Positions 35,265 through 45,266 of a stretch of DNA of 64,000 bases are shown here, in pieces. The notes under the pieces are model-generated. The model did no database searches. It was not told the origin of the DNA and was given only the letters and a program-made list of their open reading frames with translations. A program made the position numbers and the translations under genes. Each line of letters begins with the position of its first letter. Position 1 is the first letter of the stretch. The DNA lies in the NCBI GenBank assembly GCA_030015575.1, contig JASDDO010000014.1, positions 162,969,911 to 163,033,910 of the forward strand, read 5' to 3'. This stretch comes from Agapanthus africanus (lineage: Eukaryota > Streptophyta > Magnoliopsida > Asparagales > Amaryllidaceae).

Positions 35265-37491
35265 TGTTAGTTATATGTATGCCCTAGAGGCCATTACTAT
35301 ACATAGGATGTATATTGTAGTGGATGCTTGGACATATATAGGGAGGACTTTCTTGCTCGACATGATAGTATGCTATCTGGTTGCTCTTTACCTTAACGTG
35401 TATACTGATTGTCTCTCTGTTACATGTTGGTAAAGCCCTTAGGATGTGTACTTGACTACCTGGACTATGATGCGGATCATACTAGTGGGGACATGGTAGT
35501 CCATAAGTACATCCTTCAAAGTCCCTAGTCGTGGGTATATCGAGACGGGGCATCGATATACCAGAGTAGACTAGCGTATACCTTCTCAACCCATACAGAT
35601 GGGCGATGGATGATCCTATATCCATTGGTGTTTGACATCAGAGATGATATACGGGTGCTCAGTGGAAACTGGGTACACTGGACGGACTCGCCGAGAACTC
35701 CCAGATGGTATTATACCTTACGTCAGATGGCAGTTCTCTGGTGACACTGGTACAGATTAGTCTGTTGACCCGAGATCGTTATAGAGTCTTGTGTGGTTCC
35801 CACTGTGCTTTGATTTCCACCTTACCACGTCCAAGAGGGCGTGCAAAACGGTGGTTTTTGGGTACAGTCCCGAATTACATGGAGGCAATGAGCGATAGGA
35901 GGGGATTCGTCTCTCCCGGTATAGGGGGTTGATGTTGCGCTGTGTTCGATTGGCTATAACCGGAAATCCCTGGCCAGGGTTGCTGAGATTTACTGGTAAG
36001 TGTTACCAGTAGTTTCTCGAATTGTTATAGACCTCATATCGACACGACTTATCGAGCTATTGGGGTCTGACGTTTACCACCCCTAGGCGAGATATGCGAC
36101 ATATCAGACGACGAGACCGGACTGTACGGTAAGTGTTACTGGTTGGATTCACAGGAGTATGAGCGGGCTTGCTCGTCGATCTTCTGATCGCTCAATACCC
36201 GGGTGGCCGTTACGTTTAGCAGACCGCTTGCGGCTTGTAGGTGTTTGATATGATCATCACCTGCTGCCGGCGTATTGACAAGTCTTTAGAGTCCTACACA
36301 GAGGTTTCCTGGCTCAAGCGAAACGAAATAGGAGCGCATATGAGATATGTGCGGGACCGAAAATAATACCAGTATGTGATACTGTATTCTATTCTCGCGA
36401 TGAATGTATCGATTGGTTGTATGCGATATAACCTGGTTATCGAATCAAGGATTGATTCGATAAGCCGATACATTGGATATTAGTCGGTCACATGTGATAT
36501 GACCGGATCATTAAATCAAGTGTTGATTTAATGATTTAATGCATAATTATATATTTGATATATTACTTTGCATTAACTAGTATTGGTTCACTTTAAATGC
36601 ATTTTCTCACTTGCATTGCACAAGTTGTATATGTGATGTACTTTTGTGCACTTGATTGTATCATGTTTGATGATACATTATTGCTAGGGTTTTTGTGTAA
36701 AGAATTAAACCTTGGTTAAGTAAATGGTTAGGGTTTATATTTTATCATTCATTTATCTTTTTAATTTAGATTAAAAAGAAATGGCAAATGAAAACAAAGT
36801 GGTTTCTTTCTTTCTTTCTTTCATGAAGCTTGTTGAAGCTTCATGAAGCTTTGACCAAGTGACCATTTTGTCTTCATGTTTAACCCTAACCATTCATCTA
36901 ACCTTAGTCAATTATATACACTTGACCATGGTTGGTTTATGATAAGTATTCTTTTATTTTCTATTTTGAAAACAACTTATCATAACATATTCATCTTCTT
37001 CTTCTTCTTCACAAGAAGAAAAGCTTGCTTCATCAATGGTGATTTGAGCAAAAGTGTGAGAAATCCAATTCTAAAGTGAACCCACTTCCTATTTCTTCAT
37101 CCTCTACCTCTTGCCAAGTAGTATAGGGTATTTTCTTCACAAGTTTCTTGACTTGGTGAAGTTGGAGCTTGATCTAGTGATGTCTCGACGTAGATCATCT
37201 TCGGCATCGAAGCCGACGACCAAGCCCGCCCATTTCTCCGATGAAGCCGACGCTAGAGCCCGGGTTTCCATTTGGACAGCGGGGAGACTTCATTGCGGAG
37301 CTATGGAGGTGGAGCACCGGATCTACAAAGGTTGTATTTCCGTTCTTTTAGTTAAATTGTTAACTAGTTGCATGTGTTCGCCTAAAATTCTAGTTAACGA
37401 TCCGTATTAGGGTTTCTCGGCACTTGTAATTTTTGAAATTGGCATGGTTGATGCCTTGTGAGACCTCATTAGTGTGCCTAGGAACCCTACA
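35265..37491 (+). repeat. 3' LTR of inner Copia
   Basis: This is the second copy of 27088-29312, preceded by the polypurine tract GCAAGTGGGAGAT and followed by the target duplication AATAG (37492-37496). Confidence 0.96.
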
Positions 37492-37496
37492 AATAG

Positions 37497-38669
37497 GGTG
37501 CGATTCCTCCGCTCCGATACACCGTTGTGCTGTGGTGTATAAGGAGGAGTAAGCTGAGAGAGAATCACATTCTCTTTTAAATAGTCTAGGAACTCATTGC
37601 TTAAGTATTCTCCTCCTCGATCTGATCGAAGGATCTTAATACTTTTGCCCATTTGGTTCTCTACTTCGTTCTTATATTCTCTAAATTTCTCAAAAGCATC
37701 AGACTTATGTTTCAACAGGAACACATGTCCGTATCTTGAGAGATCGTCAGTGAATGTAATGAAGTAGGAAGAACCGTTCCTGGCATGTGTAGACATGTGA
37801 CCACATACATCACTATGTATCAGTCCCAAGAGTTCCTCAACTCTTTCTCCGTGTCCAGTAAACGGAGTTTTGGTCATTTTGCCTTTGAGACATGAATGAC
37901 AAGTTTCATAAGATGATAATTCGAATGGATTCAAATATCCATCCTTATGTAACTTAGCTAGCCGTGTCGCATTGATATGACCTAGTCTACAATGCCATAA
38001 GTAGGATTCATTCATTTCTGAACTCTTCCTCTTGTGTGTGTTCTGTACATTAAGTACTGTAGTTTGGTTGAGAATGTATATGCCATTATTTAACGAGCCT
38101 GATCCAATCAACTTTTGATCCAGGAATATATTCATAATATTATCCTGTACTACAAAATTATATCCTTCTTTTCTCAATAAAAAAACTGATATAAGATTGC
38201 ATATCAGGGTCGGAATGTAATAGCATTCATTCAGAACCAATGTATTACCACTTGGTAACACAAGGTGATATTCGCCAACTGCCTTGGCTGCAACATCTTC
38301 ACCATTCCCTACTCTTACGGAATGATCACCCATTCCCGGTTCTCTACCTTTACGTAGCCCACGTAACATATTACATATGTGGGATCCCGATCCGGTATCT
38401 AATACCCAGGACGTAGAGTGAACTGAGAAATAGTTCTCGATAACAAACACACCCGAAGAAGATGCATCAGCATGCTTGTTCTTCGTTTGGGCGGCGTGAG
38501 AATCTAGATATTCTCCTATTCCCTGCTCAGTCTTATAACACTTATAAGAAAAAACGGGACCAACGTTCCCCTGCTCAGTATAATAAGCGGGTTCAGTCAA
38601 TACATCCATATTATTATCTTGATTAAGGCCTGACAGGGTCGCTACCTGGAGAGAAAGAGAAGAAAACAC
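37497..38669 (-). pseudogene. Copia protease, GAG-pre-integrase and integrase N-part (outer element)
   Basis: An open frame contains, in order, a protease active site (SWVLDTGSGSHICN), the GAG-pre-integrase domain (LWHCRLGHINATRLAKL, CHSCLKGKMTKTPF) and the integrase core (LIHSDVCGHM, FITFTDDLSRYGHVFLLKHKS, LRSDRGGEYLS, TPPYTPQHNGVSERRNRTL). The D, D and E positions of the integrase are visible. The last few residues of the frame come from the nested element's LTR and are not part of this gene. No Gag domain precedes it. Confidence 0.92.
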
Positions 38670-39653
38670 TTTAGCGTATGCTCTTGCAAGATTAGATTGG
38701 TTATTATCTTATCTAATCATGATTGCTCCCACTGTTTTCATCAAATCTTCCTTCAAACCCTAAAAGGAAAGACTAGTCGGGATTAATTACACCTTACAAG
38801 TTCGCCAATTTTTCAGCCAGGCCAGTGTTGGTACTTTGAGGGAGGTTCCCCATGCTTTCGCATGGACCTAATTAAAATAAACCTCGTTTTCCCAGAGACA
38901 TAACCCCGTTAACACCTTTCTAGACACCTACTTGATCGGCTAATTGTCATGTGTAAAACTCTCCCAGGAATAACTCTTACTCGCAGTGGATATCGGGATC
39001 CAACTATCTCATAGGAGGTATGCAATCTCATTACAAATTTCAATACTTGAAATTCTCGATAATACTTTTACCCCTAACGTGCTATGACCTTGACGAAAGC
39101 CAACATAGCATAATACGCTAGTCAAGTTCAACCCGTACATTTCTTGATTGAATTAAACCCACCCGCACGATCCTTGACGAAAGCCAACAAAGCCGTACGA
39201 CTACCCTAACCCGGTTGCATCATATGCTGCAGATAAGCAATAGTTAGCTACTGCACACTACGCCTTGACGAAAGCCAACAAACGCTACATGAATACTAAG
39301 TATTACTTATCTGAAATGTCGGAGGGCTACGCAGGTTTTTCAGAAAACCATGAGCGTAAAGAACTTGATATCATTGTAGAAACAGGTGATTTTGAAAAGG
39401 AGTATTTTTTAGGCTTTTCTAGTTTCGCTAAAGAGGTCACTCCCGATGAAGGGATCTCGGCTCTTTCCTTATCGAATAAGGTGCAGGATATTTCATAAAT
39501 ACCGCGGTGCAAAGCAAGAACTATAGAAGCAATCAAAAAAATAAACCGTGAGTTTGTAGCATCTGCCAGTTTTGCTAAATAGGTCACTCCCGGTGAAGGG
39601 ATCTCGGCTCTTTCCTCATCGAATAAGGTGCAGGGTATATCATATAACTAACA
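38670..39653 (-). other. Leader remnant of the outer Copia element
   Basis: Non-coding. It holds three inverted copies of the 17-bp GTTGGCTTTCGTCAAGG motif and two of the GGGAGTGAC module also found in the nested element. It ends with the terminal AACTAACA. No gag and no full LTR are recognised here. Confidence 0.7.
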
Positions 39654-41265
39654 GGCGGATGGTGCAATAAGTTCGTCGGTTCATCATCCTTCCGTTGGGC
39701 CTCGGCTTCAAGCTTTGTTATTGCCACAAGACGGGTCTCCGCCTGAGACTGTTGAGTCTGATACGAAGCGAACCGACTCTCAAGCTCATTTTCAACAACT
39801 TTATGAGCTTCAACCATCTCGCGGGTAAAGATAATGGTTTTATCAAGAGCTATCACCTCTGTGATAGCTTCTTGAAGCACCCGCCAAATTTCGTACGCAC
39901 GGGTGGTCTTAGTAGTGAGTTGAGCTTGGAGTTCCCCCAAAGCATTTGAAGCTAGCTCCCTCTCCGAAAATTTCCGGTTGAGCCTCTTCTCGTAAGACTG
40001 TAGCAGGCTCACCTTTGCAGTCAGGAGCTCGGAAGGAAGGTGTATGCACTCAAGATTATGTAAGCAAGCCTCCACTCGGCGACAATACTCAACCCAAACA
40101 TGCACCAATGTTTCGTCATGATAAGTGGCAAGGAAGGGCAAAGAAGTATTGGCTTCGACAGCAAATTCTTCGGCCGTAACAGAACTACCAGCACGAAGAT
40201 CATCAATAAGGGCCGACAAAAAGTGAATGCTTTGTCTCGCCATCCTTTCAGATGCACGTCGGGCATATGGGCCCGGTGGCATAGAGATTCGGGACTCTAA
40301 CGGAGCCAGAGCTAGCAAAGCTGTTAAAATTTATGAATAGTCAACGAGACTGGCAAACATGGAATAAACAAAACAATGCCAAGGGTAAAGTTTTACTTAC
40401 CCACAGTCATGCAAGGGGGGTTTGAAAGATCCCCAGGCCCATCAAGGATCTCCACTTCGTCATCAGCTTCCAGAACTACAGAGGGCATATTAGCATCGTT
40501 GTAAAAAAGTGATAATAAAGCAAAGGGGTCAAAGAACATCGACCTTTCCCGGAAGAAATGACGATGCTTGGCGGGGATATCGCCCGTAGGGCAGCCATAT
40601 CAAGTAAGCACTGGAAGGACTTCCTAGGAGATAGGTCCACTATAGAAGCCGCCAATTCCCGCAGTTCTGAAAGAAAGAAGAGTTCAGATAACAAGGGATC
40701 ATTTAAATAAAATATAAAAGATTACCTTCGACGCTCCGCTCGCTTTGAACTGGAGGGATAACAGCTTCGGCAGCCTCCTCCGCGCCCTCAGGCACATCAC
40801 CGGGGATATTTACTGGTGTAGCAGCTTCCAGTTACGGAGCAACGGCCGCCACTTCAGGATTCAAAGAGGGAATAGCAGCCTTGACGGTCCTTCCTACAAT
40901 CTTCAAGATGCCACCAGAAAAATCTATTGGGTCTATGACCGACAAGGTCTCCTCTGTGGAAAGTATAGACGTCGAAGAGACGGAGGTCGTCACCGGGAGC
41001 TCCAAGATAGAACTAACAGCTTCGGCAATCTCTTCTATACCTTTCGGTGCATCACTAGAGACATCCATAGGGTCCGTGGACAATGGGATCACCTCCGCTC
41101 GAGGAATGGACACCGAAGGAACAAGAGCCACCACCGGAGGCTTCGCAACAGGAACAGCGGCCGTGGTAATCCCTTCTGCACCTGCCGATGCGTCATGGGA
41201 GACATCTATAGAATCTGCGGTCATGGCACGACCTGGGCTCAGATCCTCTTTCATTGCTGAAGTCC
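39654..41265 (-). CDS. Antisense gene in Tat element: 3' exons, coiled-coil
   Basis: On the minus strand, exon-like pieces are separated by short GT-AG introns: candidates 40667-40725, 40476-40543 and 40321-40400, with donors such as GTAAGT and acceptors such as TTTCAG and AACAG. The pieces encode a Ser/Ala/Val-rich segment with degenerate (S/P)(I/M)DVS repeats (40830-41250), an ELRELAASIVDLSPRKSFQ segment, an acidic LEADDEVEILDG segment, and a ~200-residue helical stretch with coiled-coil character (EKRLNRKFSERELASNALGE, 39660-40320). The coding end lies at the Copia insertion site. No known function. The stretch is open within exons, which is notable next to the broken pol. Confidence 0.55.
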
Positions 41266-41349
41266 CTGCAAAGTTCTCTCAAAGATAAGGAGATATAAAA
41301 AGCGATACAAATTATTTGCCAAAAGAAAAATACGGAAAGCATACATACC
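41266..41349 (-). other. Candidate intron of the antisense gene
   Basis: The minus strand reads ATCG|GTATGT at the donor and AACTTTGCAG|GG at the acceptor, 84 nt and T-rich. It separates two open exon-like stretches. It is the best of four candidate introns in the region. Confidence 0.55.
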
Positions 41350-42381
41350 GATACGCCAGGATGCTTCTAGTATGGATTTTTCAAGCCATCGTTCCTTCCT
41401 GAGGAAATATGCTCGCCAGGCTTCAAATGCAGATTCATGCCCACCGGTTTTCAGTGCCAGCTCATCTTCAGAAGCAACTGAGATGGGCTGCTTGAAGGCT
41501 CTTTCATCTTCCCTTCGCAGATGACACATATGTACTCTCCATAGTGAAGGGGGATCTTCGTAGAAGATAACCGGGGGGTAGGGCTTATTCGGGATACGCA
41601 CATTTTTGGTCTCGTCCTGCGAGTGTCTTAAAGCTTCAACTAATTGAACGGCTTCCTTAGCGGACGAGCCCGGGTAAATAAGACCATCATCCGGCTCTTG
41701 CATGGAGATAGGTTCGTCTTGAACAATAGGCTCAGATTCCAGCAAGAGGTCAAGCAGACCAGCAACTGTTTTCTTCCTCCTTTTCGAGCTGGAGCTAACA
41801 CTAGAAGAGGACCGCTTCCTTCCCCTCGGCGTTTTGGCGCGACGTTGGTCAACCTCGCTTCTGGTATCCCCTTTTGGCGATACCACCACGAATGACACAG
41901 CCACTGATGGTACTGTCACTAGCGCTTCATCGGAGGCCTTTGCTTGAGCTCTAGTGCGTACCGGCATCCCAGCAGTGCGAGGAGCCAATTCTGTTTCTGC
42001 GGCTCTCGAGATAAGAACCACGCCGCTATCCCTCAATAGAGAGTGAACCACTGTCCGCGGCCGCAACGGAATACCAGTGGCTTGGGCCAGAGCCGACTAT
42101 CGACACTCAAAGAGTACCCGCCTCTCCTCAACGATGACGGGACCGACTCGATGACGATACCAACCTATGAAAGAACCCACACACCTTAGAATATAGTCAA
42201 CCTCGGGGATCACGAAACGGGAGCCGGTGTTCAGCCGCATAAAGTGATGGGTGACATCACGTGTGACTTCCAGAGACAGAGTAGGTTCAACCAAGAATGC
42301 CTCGAAAGGGACACCCTAGTTATAGCCCAACTGCTGGGCGAAGCGATGCGAATTGTACCGCATAAAAAGGGCCACGTTATT
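41350..42381 (-). CDS. Antisense gene: nuclear-signal-like segment
   Basis: The open piece 41350-42066 encodes a Ser/Arg/Lys-rich block (PRGRKRSSSSV...KRRKK) that looks like a bipartite nuclear localisation signal. An acidic segment and IPNKPYPPVIFYEDPPSLWR and FEAWRAYFLRKERWLEKSI follow. The neighbouring 42097-42294 piece (GSRFVIPEVDYILRCVGSFIGWY) continues the same protein type. The role is unknown; nuclear location is inferred. Confidence 0.45.
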
Positions 42382-43866
42382 CTACCGGAACACCAAGTAG
42401 CCCGGCCTAATCGAGTACAAGTGCATGATCTCCTTAGGCTTTAAAGACGATGCTCCATCTTTCGAAAAATCAAACTGCTGCTGGATAGGCCTCGCGGGAG
42501 CAGAGAGGACTCGGTCACTAAAAACCATCCCGCCCTCAATGGAGTACGGATTAAGCAGCACACGGAGGGATCCTAGCTCAGTTGGATCGGGAGCAGAAGC
42601 ATCCACCAACCTCATAACCCATGGGAAGGTGTAGGAATCATAGAAATCTGGCCTCCGATGCGCTGTGAACGCTCCCAATACATGCATCTCGATCCACGAC
42701 GTAAAGTAGTGGAGGGAGGAATTCACGACGTCTGTACCTGGGGTTGAAGTGTTGGCCGCAACACTTAATCCATGATAAAGATGTGACAGTCCCGCGATGC
42801 CAACGGCCAACCGTGCCCATTCGGCTACTCGATGGGCGGGGTAGAAGACGGAAGCTCTCATGAAGCGTCGATGCGTCGGCATAGCGAACCAACTGAGCCA
42901 AAGACTGATGAAGCCGACGAAGAAAGTCTCTTCATCCATGCTGGGGGCCGCAATTGCATCGAAAGGCACGGCCTACGAGGCCGGAATGTAAAACTTCAGC
43001 AAGTCCTCTTCTTTGGCCAACAGATTATTCAGCCCAAACCCAAAAGGATCATTAATGCTTGCAAATTTTGGGGCCTCTTTTGATAAAACATCTTCACGGA
43101 GAAAACAGGCGATGAAACTTTTAAAGGTGACTCCCTGTCCTTCTGATTCCGCGAACAGCTCCTCAAAAGTACCTAGAGTCTTGATTAGGTTGGGTTACTT
43201 ATGACGGACAGTGTTTTCAGTTGCCAAGCCGTCAAGCGTAGCAGGCATAGTCAACACATACTCATCGGGAGGCAGCAACTCTTCATAATGCTCTCCCCTG
43301 AACGGCAATCCGGAGATCTCGCGCAACTCTTCCAATGAAATCGAGACCTCACGATCCCCTAGCAAGAAGGTATTGGTAAGAAGATTCCATTGGTTCAGGA
43401 AAGCTTTAACCCACCAGACGTGAGGAGCCGGGTAATGAAAAAGAGACGCGTACACCGCTTGATATAATCCAACCTTCTGAAACCGTGCACGGTGGGCGGA
43501 GAGAACATATCGAGCCTAAGGAAGATAGCCGATTGGGTGGCGAGGGGTAAGCCATACCTTATAAACTTGTCCCCAGGGTTGGGCTTCACCTTGACAGATG
43601 CGGCGCCCCAAGATATCTATAGCCAGCAAGGGCTGGTTGGGTATCCCAGTTGTTGATGTCTCAAGCCGGTCTGTAGGAGTCCAATTAGCCCCCTCCACCG
43701 CATAAGCAGTCTGCGGACGCTCCATCAGCGATATTGGGCGGAGAGGCTCTGTTGGCATCTCACAAGTAAAGCTGTGACGGTCCCGGATGATGTGTCCATA
43801 CCAAACTCCCCATAGGAGCAAACTAGTACAGTCCCTGTCATGGGCCCTGATCATTGCCATAGCCTC
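42382..43866 (-). pseudogene. Antisense plant-mobile-domain-like region of Tat element
   Basis: Two parts are seen. 43195-43866 includes W-x-F-x-N-W-type sequence (WVKAFLNQWNLLTNTFLLGDREVSISLEELREISGLPFRGEHY). 42382-43000 includes FFVGFISLWLSWFAMP, RRFMRASVFYPAHRVAEWARLAVGIAGLSHLYHGL and YFTSWIEMHVLGAF. Together these resemble the plant mobile domain / transposase-like regions that some Tat and Retand-type Gypsy elements carry as an extra antisense gene. It begins just upstream of the 3' LTR and reads away from it, so the LTR or its neighbour could supply the promoter. It is interrupted in several places. Confidence 0.6.
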
Positions 43867-43975
43867 CTCATCCTACGGCGATTGCGGAAAAGAGGCGTCT
43901 GAGCAAGTAAAAAGAAAGTAAGGAAGAGAAGCCATTGTTCCTGAAAAGGGGGAAGGAAAAGCCGTTAATGAAACC

Positions 43976-43976
<1 letters not shown>

Positions 43977-44012
<36 letters not shown>

Positions 44013-44046
44013 GTATATATATATATATATATATATAATAATAATA
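43977..44046. repeat. (TA)n / (GTAT)n microsatellite
   Basis: An alternating TA run is broken by four GTAT-type units, then ATAATAATA. Open frames across it encode only Tyr-Ile repeats. Confidence 0.95.
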
Positions 44047-44839
44047 GAGGGAAACGATAGAAAGTTTGTTCCATGGGACCACTGATTGCAAAATTAATGG
44101 ACCCCACAAAATCAATATGGCGGCTCACCAATGATGAGATAGGACAATCATTGTGAGAATCAAAAAAGATTCTCATTAAACGGACACAGGAGTTTAAACA
44201 ACTCTTGACATCCTCATAGAGAAAACGGGTTCTGTTAAAATACCCAACAAATTTGAATTTGTGCAAGTAAGGGAAAACCCTATGAAAATATGCTCAAGAA
44301 CACCAGGGAATGAAATTCCCGAGGGGCCCTCTTGATCTTCAGAGCAAAGCTCTTTGGTGAGGAATTAAATTCCTTTTGTACGATGGAATTAAATTCCAGA
44401 AACCCCCATGAGGAGGAAGAGAAACATAAAAATGCCATGAATCCTTAAAGATCAGAAGGAGAATGTCCAAGACATCGAGGTTTACTACTCAAAGGTCATA
44501 TCTTTGGATCTCTAAGAGATAGGTTTCAAAAAGAGAGCAAACCTCTTATGGTGGATTTAAAATCCAAAGAATTTTTTTTAAGAAAAGGATTTCTTTGTTG
44601 TTCAAGATCTTTACCTTAAAAAGGGTATCTTTTTCTGATAGAGTTTAACTCCGGAATTGCAATGGGCAGAGAACTAAGCTCTGAAGAAGAGAATTGAATT
44701 CTCAAAGAAGACAAGGAAGGAAGAAGATCAAAGAACAGTGGATTCTCAAAGACCAAACCCTTGCGTTTATAAGACGTGACAAGAGCAGTTCACCTCCCCT
44801 TTTTTCTAGGCAATCCAACGGCTGTAAAGGTGACAGCGT

Positions 44840-45266
44840 TGCACTCACGTGCAAGCCACGTGAGAACAACGCTATGGGGGCATTTGTTCCCTTATAAAAA
44901 TAATAAACCAAAAGGCGATGGGAAAAATTCCCCAAATGGAGCATCACGTGCCCACACGTGATGCGCCTTGGAGCAAAGGTTATTGGCATCGCGCTTAACA
45001 AATAAGGCCGAAATTGAGTCTCACATGCAGGCACGTGAGAATCTATATACAAGGTATATAGTCGCCTTCCTAAAACAAATAACAAGCCAGAGAATGTCAC
45101 GTGTCAGCACGTGATGCTCTTTGTTGGACTTAACTTCATGGGGGTCACGTGCCACACGTGACATACCTGAACATCAGCTCACGTGCCAACACGTGATGCT
45201 TTTCCCTGGGACTGCTACATATAAGAAAACCAGTCAAATGCTATGGGTCACGTGCTACACATGAGG
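44840..45266. promoter_or_regulatory. G-box (CACGTG) inverted-pair cluster in U3 of Tat 3' LTR
   Basis: Seven paired motifs lie upstream of the TATA box, e.g. CTCACGTG-CAAGC-CACGTGAG (44844-44864), ATCACGTG-CCCA-CACGTGAT (44942-44961), and ones near 45021, 45097, 45145, 45179 and 45248. Plant bZIP/bHLH factors bind CACGTG, so this looks like a strong regulatory cluster. The binding is inferred. Confidence 0.6.

Larger units (their letters stand above)
27088..37491 (+). mobile_element. Ty1/Copia element (inner), young LTRs, decayed pol
   Basis: The LTRs 27088-29312 (2225 bp) and 35265-37491 (2227 bp) begin TGTTAG and end CCTACA, with a 5-bp duplication AATAG on both sides. A tRNA-iMet primer site (29314-29325) and a polypurine tract (about 35253-35264) are in place. 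The interior has a 3.1-kb leader without gag and a pol remnant (about 32496-35200) with dozens of breaks. The LTRs differ by about 30 positions by eye (about 1.3%), suggesting an insertion of about 0.5-1 million years under common plant rates. Its ends look whole; its coding part is dead. Confidence 0.95.
22698..39653 (-). mobile_element. Ty1/Copia element (outer), split by a nested relative
   Basis: The minus-strand Copia pol lies on both sides of a nested Copia insertion (27088-37491). Protease and integrase N-part are at 37497-38669; integrase end, RT and RNase H are at 25144-27078. The left end is a 2.2-kb LTR (22698-24943) with a polypurine tract just inside it. The right end stops at AACTAACA (39653), the same terminal bases as the LTR, but a full right LTR is not recognised. 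The flanks GACGG (22693-22697) and GGCGG (39654-39658) are a probable target duplication with one difference. It is incomplete, but its pol frames are long and much better kept than those of the nested copy. Confidence 0.88.

Noticed and set aside
27088-37491. Two nearly identical 2.2-kb blocks as a segmental duplication
   Set aside because: They start TG, end CA, are flanked by AATAG, and have a primer site and a polypurine tract just inside: they are LTRs of one element.
43868-44266. 132-residue minus-strand open frame
   Set aside because: Most of it is Tyr-Ile from the TA microsatellite; it is LTR sequence, not a gene.
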